Source: Longimicrobiaceae bacterium
GTDB lineage: Bacteria > Gemmatimonadota > Gemmatimonadetes > Longimicrobiales > Longimicrobiaceae
DNA: 54,729 nucleotides
Direction: 5' to 3'
NCBI GenBank assembly: GCA_030447645.1
Contig: JAUJOM010000027.1
Coordinates: forward strand, 1-54,729
The position numbers and the translations under genes are program-made. A model generated the notes under the pieces. That model was not told the origin of the DNA and did not search any database. It saw only the letters and a program-made list of their open reading frames with translations. Below, piece by piece: positions 8,673 through 17,513 of the stretch; within the stretch, counting starts at the first letter, position 1; every line of letters begins with the position of its first letter.

Positions 8673-9545
8673 GTGAATCCCACCCTGCTTCTTGCTGTAG
8701 GCCTGGCTGCCGGCTTCAACGGTACCCGCCCCCTCGAGTTCCATCACCTGGAAACGGTCGCAAAGCGCCTCGACGTCATCGGGTACGCTGCCGCCCTTCC
8801 CTCCCCGCTTCCCTTTAGGGACCGGCTGGTTGCCGCGGGCCTACTCCCCGCTCGGTCCACGCCAGCAGCGGGGTCACGGACTGGAATGGTGACGGCGGCA
8901 CTGGAAGTGTTGACCGGGAGGGTGGAGCAACTGAGTGATCCGAGCGCCCTGCGCCTCGCCTTCGCCGCGTACTACAACTTCAAGGAAGCCCACCGGGAAA
9001 AGGTTCGCAATCCGTACCTGTACTTCGTGGACTTCGGGCTCGACAGCCACACACCGCGGGGCTACGTCTTCGACATGGAAACGCTGTCGCTCGTGGACGG
9101 TCCCTTCACCGTAGCGCACGGACGGGGATCGGTCAGCCCGGGCGACGATGTACCGACCTGGTTTTCCAACCGCAACGGAAGCAACGCGACATCGCTCGGC
9201 CTGTACCTGACGCAGGAAACCTACGATTTCCGCGGCACCTCGGACGGTGCTCCTTACCACTCGGTGGGACTGCGCCTCACGGGCGTTTCAGGTCGCTTCA
9301 ACAGCGCCGCGCGCAGCCGCGGCATTGTCGTTCACGGGGCGCCCTATGTGACGCCGGAAAAGGCCGGGAGGAGCGAAGGCTGCCCGGCGATGGAGCCGGA
9401 TCGGGCGGAATGGCTGATCCCCCGCATCAGCAATGGCGGTCTGGTCTTCCTCTTCTCCCCGCTCGACTCGCAATGGATCCGTGAGGAATCTCGGGTGCTC
9501 GACGACAGCTCCCAGGGGACCCTCGCCGGCCTGATCGGCGGATAG
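8673..9545 (+). CDS. Murein L,D-transpeptidase catalytic domain family protein
   Basis: A 290-residue protein with a hydrophobic N-terminus (TLLLAVGLAAG) that may act as a signal peptide. The C-terminal half carries the L,D-transpeptidase-like signature: SNATSLGLYLT, GFN-like GRFNSAARSRGIVVHGAPYV, and GRSEGCPAM with the predicted catalytic Cys. This family is linked to peptidoglycan cross-linking or remodelling in the periplasm. The GTG start at 8673 follows AGAGGA at good spacing, and that ribosome binding site is part of the upstream c-di-GMP riboswitch, so translation is likely set by c-di-GMP. This would tie cell-wall modification to the motile/sessile second messenger. Confidence 0.88.
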   Translation: MNPTLLLAVGLAAGFNGTRPLEFHHLETVAKRLDVIGYAAALPSPLPFRDRLVAAGLLPARSTPAAGSRTGMVTAALEVLTGRVEQLSDPSALRLAFAAYYNFKEAHREKVRNPYLYFVDFGLDSHTPRGYVFDMETLSLVDGPFTVAHGRGSVSPGDDVPTWFSNRNGSNATSLGLYLTQETYDFRGTSDGAPYHSVGLRLTGVSGRFNSAARSRGIVVHGAPYVTPEKAGRSEGCPAMEPDRAEWLIPRISNGGLVFLFSPLDSQWIREESRVLDDSSQGTLAGLIGG

Positions 9546-9572
9546 GCTTGCCCGGGGCGGTGTGGATCGTCA

Positions 9573-10646
9573 CTACTCAACCGGCATCCCGATGAACCGG
9601 CCGTACCGGTATGCTGCGGCTGCAACCTCATGCCCTTGCGTCTGATCAGGTCCTGAGAACGGCGCCACCTCCAGGACAACTTTATCCCGCTTGAGCGTGC
9701 GCTTCCAGGTACCCACCACCTGCGCATCCACCACCACCGTCGCGCTCAGCATGCCGCCTCCGGGAGCCGCCTGCTTCGCATGCAGCGGGTCGAGCACCGC
9801 ACTGCGGTCCCGGTAGCCCACCAGGTACTCATCGAAGCTGGGCAGCAGGAAGGCAGCGGGTGATGTGTCCCCGACCGCCGGTGTATCTGGAGAAGACCAG
9901 TAGAGTTGCCCATCGGTCGTCTCCTGGACGAACCGCGAGCTGACCATCTCCAGGCCGGCTCTCGCATCCCCCACTGTCAGGCCTGACCACCAGGCGAAAT
10001 CCCGCAGTGTTGCTGGCCCATGACCGGTGAAATAGCGCCGGGCCACCTCGGCGAGTGCTTCCTCCCGCGTGAGCGACTTGCCTGGCGGCACCCACTCGTC
10101 GAGCAGCGCGAAAGTGTGCTGCTTTCCCTCGCGTGCGGCAAAACAGATCAGCCCCGCCTGTGCGGATCGCCACAGCAGGTGATAGCCCCGCTGGCCCGCC
10201 GTGGAGATGCCTGCCTGTTCGAGCAGCGAATACATTTCATCGCGCTTCAGCTGTTTGCCGCCCTGCAGGGCGTTCGCGAACAGCTCCTTGCTGCGTGCCA
10301 CCACAGCCTCATCCAGCCCAAGCTCCCGGAAGCGCTGCGCACCGCGAGCGATGACGCACGGGGTCAGCAGCGCGAGCATCCAGCGCACGTCTGCTGCTGC
10401 AACAAAATGGATGGTGCCGCGCATCGGCCAGGTGCGGACGATGCTTCTGTCGGCGAGTGCCTGTTCGATGCTTGCTTCCGTCGCCTGCCGGGTGCGAAGT
10501 CCCACCGCCCAGAGTGCCGACAGATACTCCTGGGCCTGGACGGCGCCGAGCCGGGCAACCACCTCGGACGGATGGTCGAAGCGGGGTTCGGCGATGTGCT
10601 GATTCCAGAGGCGACGGCGCGCGATCACGACGGCACCGATTCGCAC
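9573..10646 (-). CDS. AlkZ-like winged-helix protein (HTH_42), possible DNA glycosylase
   Basis: A 357-residue protein of the winged-helix family that includes the DNA glycosylase AlkZ (which removes interstrand crosslinks). The N-terminal region shows the family's Gln-x-Gln motif, LGAVQAQEY (Gln37, Gln39), which in AlkZ is catalytic. Other family features are RTWPMRGTIHFV, ARRYFTGHGPATLRDFAWW and the C-terminal DEYLVGYRDRS. It may repair alkylated or crosslinked DNA; the substrate cannot be read from sequence. The 5' end overlaps a remnant of an ECF sigma gene upstream. No biosynthetic cluster for a crosslinking agent is nearby. Confidence 0.85.
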   Translation of the reverse strand: MRIGAVVIARRRLWNQHIAEPRFDHPSEVVARLGAVQAQEYLSALWAVGLRTRQATEASIEQALADRSIVRTWPMRGTIHFVAAADVRWMLALLTPCVIARGAQRFRELGLDEAVVARSKELFANALQGGKQLKRDEMYSLLEQAGISTAGQRGYHLLWRSAQAGLICFAAREGKQHTFALLDEWVPPGKSLTREEALAEVARRYFTGHGPATLRDFAWWSGLTVGDARAGLEMVSSRFVQETTDGQLYWSSPDTPAVGDTSPAAFLLPSFDEYLVGYRDRSAVLDPLHAKQAAPGGGMLSATVVVDAQVVGTWKRTLKRDKVVLEVAPFSGPDQTQGHEVAAAAYRYGRFIGMPVE

Positions 10647-10810
10647 GCAGCGGCGCGATCCAGGAGCAGCTGGCGATCAACCACGGACAGGCCCACCGCC
10701 GGCCTGAACGCCATCGCCAGCGCGAACACGCGGTTTAGCTCCACCACGGGTGACGGCGTGAGATGGACGAGTGTTGTGCCAGGTAGTTGGCACGCAGCGA
10801 CTGTGGGCAC
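10625..10810 (-). pseudogene. Remnant of an ECF sigma factor C-terminal region
   Basis: One frame gives LTPSPVVELNRVFALAMAF followed by RPAVGLSVVD, which resembles the C-terminal extension of the large SigJ/DUF6596-type ECF sigma factors. Regions sigma-2 and sigma-4 are absent. In many genomes a YciI-related gene lies directly upstream of this sigma type; here the YciI gene abuts the remnant, so most of the sigma gene seems deleted. The fragment overlaps the start of the AlkZ-like gene. Confidence 0.5.
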
Positions 10811-11271
10811 CAGTCCGCCGGCCTGTCAACGGAACGCTTCCGCGCATTGGCCTTTTTCTGTGCCACCTTTGCTCGCGCAGGCGCACCTCCGCTTCCCGCA
10901 GCTCTCCCGTGGGATCACTCTGCGCAAAGTCCTCCGTTTCAAAGACCTGGCGAAGCTCGATCTCACCCTGCTGGAAGGGAACGCGCCTCGCCCACTCAAC
11001 CGCTTCTTCTTTGGACTTCACGTGGATGATCCAGAAGCCGGCGATCAGCTCCTTCGCTTCGGTGAAAGGCCCGTCGGTCAGCAGTGGGCCTCCCACCCGA
11101 AAACCTCACGCGAGCGCCCTTCCCACTGGGGTGCAGCCCCTCACCCGCGAGCAGCACGCCGGCCTTCACCAGCTCCTCGTTGTACTGCCCCATCTCGGCA
11201 AGCTCCTGCTCACTCGGCATGACGCCCGCTTCGCTATCGTTGTTGGCCTTGACCAGCATCATGAATCGCAT
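10677..11271 (-). CDS. YciI-related (DGPF) protein, one frameshift, fused into sigma remnant
   Basis: Begins at ATG 11271 after ribosome binding site AGGAGA. Frame one gives MRFMMLVKANNDSEAG and ends its alignment at GKGARVRFSG; frame two resumes with LLTDGPFTEAKELIAGFWII, holding the DGPF motif of YciI-like proteins. The shift is near 11095. Normal YciI proteins end around LREAEVRLREQ (about 10870); here the frame runs on to 10677 across the sigma-factor remnant, so the natural stop was lost with the deletion. YciI-like proteins are small dimeric alpha/beta proteins often coupled to ECF sigma factors; function is unproven. Confidence 0.6.
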
Positions 11272-11395
11272 CGTCGTGTCTCCTGATGATTATAGGTTCG
11301 GAGCCGTTCAGCGCGGGCTCTACCTGTACGTCGAACGAGGGGCAATGGAATCGACACGACCCACCTTCCGGTTCCGGCCTGCAGGTGCGGCTGCA

Positions 11396-13036
11396 TCAGG
11401 GCTGCGTCGTGCTTCGCCTCCATCCCGAGAGCCGTACCAGCATGGCATCCACCAGCCGGTCGGCGTCGCGAGCTGAAACGGTGTGGTGGTTCACGATGGT
11501 TGAGAAGAGCAGCCGCTCGCCATCCACCGTGGTGACGTAACCGGACAGCGCGCGCACACCGGACAGCGTCCCCGTCTTGGCGTGCACGTTCCGCTCCGCG
11601 GGAGTACCTCGCATCCGGCTGGCGAGGGTACCATCCACACCGGCCACAGGGAGCGATGCGTACCACACGTCGAAGTGCGGGCTACCCGCCATGTACCGTA
11701 GCAGCCCGAGCAGCAGATCGGGAGCGACCAGATTGTAGCGGGAAAGGCCGGAGCCATCCGCCACGTTCAACTGCCGCGGATTCAGGCCCCAGACGCGAAC
11801 CAGGCTATCCACCACCGCGCGTCCCGCCGGGTAGCTTCCGGTACCCCCGTGCTCGCGCCCGAGTGTCTTGAGCAGGATCTCTCCGATCTGGTTCTGGCTC
11901 GGCTTCATGAAGTGGGGCAGAATCTCTCGCATCGGTGGCGAGCGATGCGCGAACAGAGGCGTTGCCGGGGCGAGCGTTTCACCGGCCGCCACCAACCTGT
12001 CGGCATCCACCGCCACACCCGTCACTTCGATGCCGGCCTGGCGCAGCGTTTCGCGTAGCGCGCTGACAAAGAACTGCGTCGGGTCCGGCACCGCGATGAC
12101 TTCTTCGAGGAAGGACGTGTCCGCCGCGATGGTACCCGTGGCAACCACCGCCGGTGCGGCCAGATCTCGCGTCACGGAGATGGTGCTGCGCGTTCCCGCC
12201 GCTGCCGTCTGCACCTGACTCGTCGGCCGGAGATAGCCCACCTCGGGCTCCACTGAGACCGTTGCGGCGGTACCCGCCTGCCTCCCCGGCTGAACGCGCA
12301 CCCGCACCATGTTGTCGTTGAAGGAGAGGCCGGAGATCGGCGCCGAGTAGGCGGCGTCCAGGTCGTCCCACGCCCACCCGCGCCCGTAGGGCACATCGTC
12401 AAACACGTCATCCACCCCGATCACCCGCCCCGCAATGCGACGCACTCCGCGGGCGCGGAGAGAATCCGCCCAGGTGCGGAAGACCGCACGCGCATCGCCG
12501 CCATGGAAGCGAGCCGAAATGCTGGGGTCACCGCTTCCCCGCACCACCAGGTCACCCCGCAGGGTCCCGTCCCGGATGGGACCGGTGGCGGCCACCTCGG
12601 TGCGGTAGCGATAGTCCGGTCCGAGCGCCTGCAGCGCCGCGGCTGCGGTCACCAGCTTCATGTTGGACGCCGGCACGAACATCTTCTCGGCATTCTGCCG
12701 AAAGAGCGTTTCTCCCGTCCGGGGCGACTGGACGACCACACCCCAGTTTGCGTAGGCAAAGGCCGTGTCCCGAAAAATGGAGTCCAGCGTGGTGCGCAGC
12801 GCCGCAGCCGGCGCGGGCGCAGGCGCTACCGCCGGAGGTGCCGCCGGCGCGCACGCTCCGAGCAGCAGCGCGAGCACCGGGCCGTGAACGACCCGGCTCG
12901 AACCCCAGGGCGTCCGGCCGGACGCATTCCGCCGGGTACTTCCGTCCGCAGGACGGTCTGCCGTTATAGCCGGGTGCTTTAGCTCCCGGCACTCGCGCGC
13001 GAGGAAACCCCCGACCCGCATAAATCCACTCATCAT
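11396..13036 (-). CDS. dacB: D-alanyl-D-alanine carboxypeptidase/endopeptidase (PBP4 type)
   Basis: Peptidase S13/PBP4 family enzyme of about 546 residues that trims peptidoglycan peptides in the periplasm. All catalytic motifs are seen: SxxK in VPASNMKLV, SxN in DGSGLSRYN, and KTG in HAKTGTLSG. The start at 13036 is supported by ribosome binding site AAGGAGGAGGG and an ATGA overlap with the oxidase upstream. Unusually, about 45 residues precede the lipobox-like LALLLGAC; this stretch is encoded by a palindrome-rich element (12895-12990) and is Arg/Gly rich with no family similarity. Export may therefore depend on a start after it, or be impaired. The enzyme body is intact. Confidence 0.9.
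   Translation of the reverse strand: MMSGFMRVGGFLARECRELKHPAITADRPADGSTRRNASGRTPWGSSRVVHGPVLALLLGACAPAAPPAVAPAPAPAAALRTTLDSIFRDTAFAYANWGVVVQSPRTGETLFRQNAEKMFVPASNMKLVTAAAALQALGPDYRYRTEVAATGPIRDGTLRGDLVVRGSGDPSISARFHGGDARAVFRTWADSLRARGVRRIAGRVIGVDDVFDDVPYGRGWAWDDLDAAYSAPISGLSFNDNMVRVRVQPGRQAGTAATVSVEPEVGYLRPTSQVQTAAAGTRSTISVTRDLAAPAVVATGTIAADTSFLEEVIAVPDPTQFFVSALRETLRQAGIEVTGVAVDADRLVAAGETLAPATPLFAHRSPPMREILPHFMKPSQNQIGEILLKTLGREHGGTGSYPAGRAVVDSLVRVWGLNPRQLNVADGSGLSRYNLVAPDLLLGLLRYMAGSPHFDVWYASLPVAGVDGTLASRMRGTPAERNVHAKTGTLSGVRALSGYVTTVDGERLLFSTIVNHHTVSARDADRLVDAMLVRLSGWRRSTTQP
12895..12990. repeat. Palindrome-rich element inside the 5' end of dacB
   Basis: Three short palindromes lie within 80 bases: GTCCGGCCGGAC (12912-12923), CCGTCC-GCA-GGACGG (12942-12956) and GCCGGG/CCCGGC (12969-12974 with 12985-12990). 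The translation across it does not resemble a signal peptide or the PBP4 family. The structure is like dispersed extragenic palindromic elements; a second copy was not found in this window. Confidence 0.4.
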
Positions 13037-15912
13037 CCCTCCTCCTTGGCGAGAGCCAGCAGCTCGGCGGTGTGCAGCGCCCGCCGACCATCGCAAAAGT
13101 CACTGATCTGGGTGCGGCAGGAAAACCCCGGCGCCACCACCAGATCCTCCTCAGCCAGCTCGCGTACCGACGGAAAAAGCACCCGCTCGCCGCATGCCTG
13201 AGAGACCTCATAGTGCCCCTGCTCATACCCGAAAGAGCCGGCCATCCCGCAGCACCCCGAATCCAGCACGGTCGCATGCAATCCTTCCACCCGGCTCAGC
13301 ACGTTGGCCGTTGGACCCATCCCGACGATGGCTTTCTGGTGGCAGTGGCCGTGTACCACCACGCGACGCTCCAGCTTTCCGGGACGGTAGTTCGGGAGTC
13401 GGTCCAGAAACTCTTCCAGCGTCAGGCTCTGCTCGGCAAGCACCCCGGTGCGGCCGTCCCGCACCAGGTCCGGAAGCTCGTCGCGGAGCGTCAGGATGCA
13501 GCTCGGCTCCAATCCTACGATTGGCGTCCCGGCCCGCGCGGCCGGAGCCAGCGTATTCGTCAGATCCTGGAGTGAGCTGCGCGCTTCCCCCAGCAGACCC
13601 TTGGAGATGAGCGCACGGCCACAGCACACCTGCTTACGGGGCAGCTCCACCTGGAACCCCGCCCGTTCCAGCACCAGAGTGGCGGCCTTGAGCGGGAGCG
13701 GCTGAAAAAAGTTGTGGAAGGTGTCGTCGAACAGGATCACCTTCGGGCGGCCATTCCCCGCCGGAGCGGCGCGTTTGCCGAACCAGCGGCGGAACGATTC
13801 CGGCGCGATCTCCGGCAGCTTGCGCCGGGGGTCTACGTGGGAAGCACGCTTCAGCACCCCGCCAAAGAGCCGGTTCCCCAGGTTCGCCAGCCCCGGGGCA
13901 AAGCTGCCGGCTTTGGCGAACTCGTGGATGCGCCCGAAGAAGATGGCCTCGCGCGGGGTGCCGGTTCGCTGGTGGTGCTGCGCCAGGTACTCGGCCTTGT
14001 ACCGGGACATGTCCACCCCGACCGGGCACTCCGTCTTACACGCCTTGCAGGCGAGGCACAGATCGAGTGCCTCCAGAACCTCCTCGCTGTTCATCCCCGG
14101 CAGGTTGCCGCGCATGGCTTCCCTGAGCGCGTTCGCCCGCCCACGGGTGGAGTGCTGCTCCTCCAGGGTAACCATGAACGAAGGGCACATGGTGCCGGCG
14201 TCCAGCTTGCGGCACACCGCCATGCCGTTGCACTTTTCCACCGCCACGTCCCACCCACCGTCCGCCGAATAATCAAAGAACGTTTCCGGCGCGCTGGACG
14301 AGTATGCTTCCCCGAAGCGCTGACTCTCCGACATCCGGGGGCCGTCCACGATCTTGCCGGGGTTCATCCTGCCCTCGGGATCAAAGATCTTTTTGACGCC
14401 CCGGTGGAGCTCCATGATTTCCGCACCGAACATCAGTGGCAGAAACTCCGAGCGCGCCAGCCCGTCCCCGTGCTCCCCGGAAAGCGAGCCGCCGAACTCC
14501 ACCACCAGCTCCGCCACGTCGCGGGCGATGCGCTGCATGCGGCCCACATCCTCGCCGCGCTTCAGGTTCAGGTCCACCCGGATGTGCAGGCATCCCTCGC
14601 CCGCGTGCCCGAAGTAGCCGGTGGTCGTCCCATGGCGTGCCACGATCTCCTCGAAGCGGCGGGTGTAGGCGCCCAGCTTTTCCGGCGGAATGCCGGTGTC
14701 CTCCACGAACTCGGTGGGCTTGATGTCGCGGTGCGCGGTGGTGCGGTACAGCAGGCCCGTGGCTGCCTGGCGAAGCGCCCAGGCGTTGAATTGCGCCAGC
14801 TTGTCCAGGTACACGCCGGGTGTGGGGCTCCCTGGCAGCCCCGGCGCACGAGCTGCGAAGTCATATGCAAGCCCTGTGACCTGCTCCGCGCTGTCGCCGG
14901 AAAACTCCACGAAGAGCACGCCCCGGGCATCCGGAGAGACCAGCGCGGCCGTGTCCCGGTACTCGAGCAGCTCGCGGGCGCCGCGCAGCACGCGGTCGTC
15001 CACAATTTCCAAGGCGGAAAGTCCCGGTTCGGGAAGGATGGCGGAGATGGCGTCCATGGAGTCGAAGCGCCCGGAAAAGGCCAGCAGCACCAGCCCGCGG
15101 TGCGCGGGCACGGGAACCAGCCCCAGCTCGGCTTCCACCACCGTGGCGAGCGTACCCTCGGAGCCCACCAGCAGCTTGGCGAGATTCAGCTCCGGCTCCT
15201 CCAGCAGGGTGTCGAAGTTGTAGCCGGAGACCCGGCGCGGCACCCTGGGGTAGCGCGCCAGGATGCGCTCGCGCTCCGGCTCCAGCAGCGACATCACCTG
15301 GCGGGCCAGCTCGCCTTCGCGCCCCGGCAGGGTAGGTATGTCGGCACGCTGGACCGGGCCGAAGTGGGTGCACCCGCCATCCGCCAGAATGCAGTGCAGC
15401 CCGTGCACGTGGTCGCCGGTTTTGCCGTATACCAGCGAACGCGCGCCGCAGGAGTTGTTGCCGATCATCCCGCCCAGGACGCACTGACGGATGGTGGCGG
15501 GATCGGGGCCGAACTGGAGACCGTGCGGCGCGGCGGCCCGGTTCAGCCGGTCCAGTCGCACGCCGGGCTGCACCCGGGCACGCCGCCGCTCCGGATCGAT
15601 CTCCAGGATGCGGTTCATGCGCTTGCTGAAATCCAGCACCAGCGCGGCGCCTACGGTCTGCCCGGCCAGGCCGGTCCCCCCTCCGCGCGGGAGCACCGGC
15701 ACTCCCTCCTCCGCGGCTACCCGGACCGCCGCTTCCGCGTCGGCCGCGTCCAGGGGAACCACCACCCCGACAGGGAGAATCTGGTAGATGGAGGCGTCGG
15801 TGCTGTACAGCAGACGAGACTTGGCGTCGAAACGAACCTCGCCGCGAATACGCTCCCGGAGTGCGCGCTCGAGACGGGAGCCGCGGGCATCATGATTGAC
15901 GACGGGGAGCAT
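13033..15912 (-). CDS. FAD-linked oxidase fused to Fe-S reductase (D-2-hydroxyacid dehydrogenase type)
   Basis: A 959-residue fusion. Residues ~1-530 form a FAD_binding_4 oxidase of the D-lactate/glycolate/2-hydroxyglutarate dehydrogenase type (PRGGGTGLAGQTVGAALVLD; C-terminal GEHGDGLARSEF). Residues ~580-959 carry the ferredoxin-like cluster motif CLACKACKTECPVGVD and two CCG-type motifs (QVCCGRALIS, DSGCCGMAGSFGYE) as in GlpC/heterodisulfide reductase subunits. It likely oxidises a D-2-hydroxy acid and passes electrons to the quinone pool or another carrier at the membrane. No frameshift in 2.9 kb. Its stop overlaps dacB as ATGA, so the two are co-translated. The specific substrate is unknown. 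Confidence 0.92.
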   Translation of the reverse strand: MLPVVNHDARGSRLERALRERIRGEVRFDAKSRLLYSTDASIYQILPVGVVVPLDAADAEAAVRVAAEEGVPVLPRGGGTGLAGQTVGAALVLDFSKRMNRILEIDPERRRARVQPGVRLDRLNRAAAPHGLQFGPDPATIRQCVLGGMIGNNSCGARSLVYGKTGDHVHGLHCILADGGCTHFGPVQRADIPTLPGREGELARQVMSLLEPERERILARYPRVPRRVSGYNFDTLLEEPELNLAKLLVGSEGTLATVVEAELGLVPVPAHRGLVLLAFSGRFDSMDAISAILPEPGLSALEIVDDRVLRGARELLEYRDTAALVSPDARGVLFVEFSGDSAEQVTGLAYDFAARAPGLPGSPTPGVYLDKLAQFNAWALRQAATGLLYRTTAHRDIKPTEFVEDTGIPPEKLGAYTRRFEEIVARHGTTTGYFGHAGEGCLHIRVDLNLKRGEDVGRMQRIARDVAELVVEFGGSLSGEHGDGLARSEFLPLMFGAEIMELHRGVKKIFDPEGRMNPGKIVDGPRMSESQRFGEAYSSSAPETFFDYSADGGWDVAVEKCNGMAVCRKLDAGTMCPSFMVTLEEQHSTRGRANALREAMRGNLPGMNSEEVLEALDLCLACKACKTECPVGVDMSRYKAEYLAQHHQRTGTPREAIFFGRIHEFAKAGSFAPGLANLGNRLFGGVLKRASHVDPRRKLPEIAPESFRRWFGKRAAPAGNGRPKVILFDDTFHNFFQPLPLKAATLVLERAGFQVELPRKQVCCGRALISKGLLGEARSSLQDLTNTLAPAARAGTPIVGLEPSCILTLRDELPDLVRDGRTGVLAEQSLTLEEFLDRLPNYRPGKLERRVVVHGHCHQKAIVGMGPTANVLSRVEGLHATVLDSGCCGMAGSFGYEQGHYEVSQACGERVLFPSVRELAEEDLVVAPGFSCRTQISDFCDGRRALHTAELLALAKEEG

Positions 15913-15949
15913 GTAAAAGCCAGGTGTTGGTGAGTAGCCGGAGCGGAAG

Positions 15950-17219
15950 TTACTCCGTTGGGTGTGTCGCCGGAAGGGAAAGCCGAAAGGTGCTCCCCTC
16001 GTCCGGGGTGCTCTGGGCCGTCAGGTCACCGCCCATGCCGCGCGCCAGCTCGCGGGAGATGGCGAGACCGAGCCCCGTGCCCTGCCGGGTGCGGGTCAGG
16101 TCCGCGTTCACCTGCACAAACGGCTCGAACACGGAATCGAGCTTGTCTGGGGGAATGCCGTGCCCGGTATCCCGGACGTGGATGTGCACGGCATCGTCCC
16201 GTGCCTCCCACCCGACCGAAATCTCCCCACCCCTGTCCGTGAACTTGACGGCGGTGCTCAGCAGATTGAGGACGATTTGCTGGATCTTTTCCCGGTGCGC
16301 CCGCACCGTGAAAACGGGATAGCCCCCCCGGCGGTGGTAGCGAAATCCCATAGCCTGGGGCTGAGGGGCGATCAGCACCTCCACATCGGCGAGCGTGGCT
16401 TCCACTGGGATGTCCGCGATGTCGAACTCGACGCCGCCTCCAGCTTGGCGAAGTTCAGCACGTCGTTGATCAGTCCGAGCAGGGTGGTGCTGCGCGCGTT
16501 TGATCTTGCCCAGGTCCTCGATCTGCGGCTCGGTCACGGGTCCTCGGATGCCGAGCTCGATCAATTCCGCATAGCCGCCGATGGCGTTCAGCGGCACGCA
16601 GCTCATGGCTCATGTTGGCGAGGAACTGGCTCTTGGAGCGGTTTGCTTCTTCGGCTACCTGCCGCGCCTGCTCAAGGTCCTCGACTGTCTTTCGATCCTC
16701 GATATCCGTGTTCGTGCCAAACCAGTTGACGATTTGCCCGGCGCTGTCGCAGGGGCAGAGCGCGCCTGATGCTGAAGCGATACTTGCCGTCCGCCCGCCG
16801 CAAACGAAACTCGACTTCGTAGCTCCCGGCCAGTTCGGATGGCGCGGTCCAGCTAGTTCGAGGGCCGAAGCCAAGTCATCGGCATGGATAACAGGCTGCA
16901 CTGCCCGATAGTTTCCTCGCGGACGCGGCCGAAGTAGTCGAGAGCGACCCGGTTTACATAGTCCAGCGCTCCGTCGGGCCGTGCCGTCGAACCTGCTGCG
17001 GGAGCACGTCGGCAAGCAGCCGGTACCTGGTTTCGCTTTCGCGTAGCGCTTGCTGCGCACCACGGAGAAGGAGCGGCGTAGCGGTCCGGGGTCAAGGACG
17101 GCATCGGCTTCACCCGCCAGCAGCGTTTGAGTTCGGCCTCGGTTTCGGAAAGACGATGGACCAGAACTGGAGATGCGCTGCTCGCGTTCCTCCAGCGTGA
17201 GCGGGAGATCAGCCACCAC
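15950..17219 (-). CDS. PAS-domain histidine kinase of the kaiC-kaiB operon, multiply frameshifted
   Basis: Pieces in several frames assemble into one kinase: N-terminal VADLPLTLEEREQRISSS, a PAS region (ARPDGALDYVNRVALDYFGR, then VIHADDLASALE, then FGTNTDIEDRKTVEDLE), DHp SKSQFLANMSHELR with LNAIGGYAELIELGI, and an HATPase domain with NLLSTAVKF, DTGHGIPP and GTGLGLAIS. At least five single-base shifts are needed. The start is GTG 17219, overlapping the kaiB stop by 11 bases. The layout kaiC-kaiB-kinase matches two-component outputs of KaiB/KaiC timers in other bacteria. Either the kinase is decayed or this stretch is poorly sequenced; the ATPase half is clean. Confidence 0.75.
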
Positions 17220-17513
17220 TGAATCCCGGCAGACCGAGCACCGCGAGCACCTGCGCCGTTTCGCTCAAATTCCTGATGATCCTGCGCACCGGCGCGGGCC
17301 ATACCTTCACCAGCGTCGGCGTGACCAGATGCCATCCGCCAGGGCGCGCACGGGCTCGGCGACCAGGTCGACGGTTTCGATGGTAGCGGTCGCGGATGAT
17401 GCGCGTCGCAGATGCGGCGCAGGTTGGCCGCCGCCGCCACAGAGTTAGGCGCCTCGCCGGCGATGTAGAGCCGGAACTCGAAGGCATCCGCCTCGACCCG
17501 GGGCGGCGATCAT
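17209..17513 (-). CDS. kaiB: KaiB clock-like protein, multiply frameshifted
   Basis: Three frames together give a KaiB-sized protein (~100 residues): FEFRLYIAGEAPNSVAAAAN and LRRICDAH, then IRDRYH and ETVDLVAEPVRALADGIW, then VTPTLVKVWPAPVRRI with NLSETAQVLAVLGL. The RLYIAGxxPNS opening and the VTPTLVK strand are hallmarks of KaiB, a thioredoxin-like, fold-switching partner that binds KaiC. The ATG at 17513 overlaps the kaiC stop as ATGA, and the stop overlaps the kinase GTG start. Three or four one- or two-base gaps break it; all conserved blocks survive, which suggests sequencing errors rather than decay. The order of segments and coupling make the identification firm. Confidence 0.8.

Noticed and set aside
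12890..12990. tRNA-like T-arm (GGGTTCGAGCC on the minus strand) in the dacB element
   Set aside because: The flanking bases do not form a T stem and no acceptor or anticodon arm can be built.
13714..15933. Long open frame (739 codons) on the plus strand opposite the FAD/Fe-S oxidase
   Set aside because: Mirror frame of a GC-rich gene; no motif, and the minus-strand gene has clear domains throughout.
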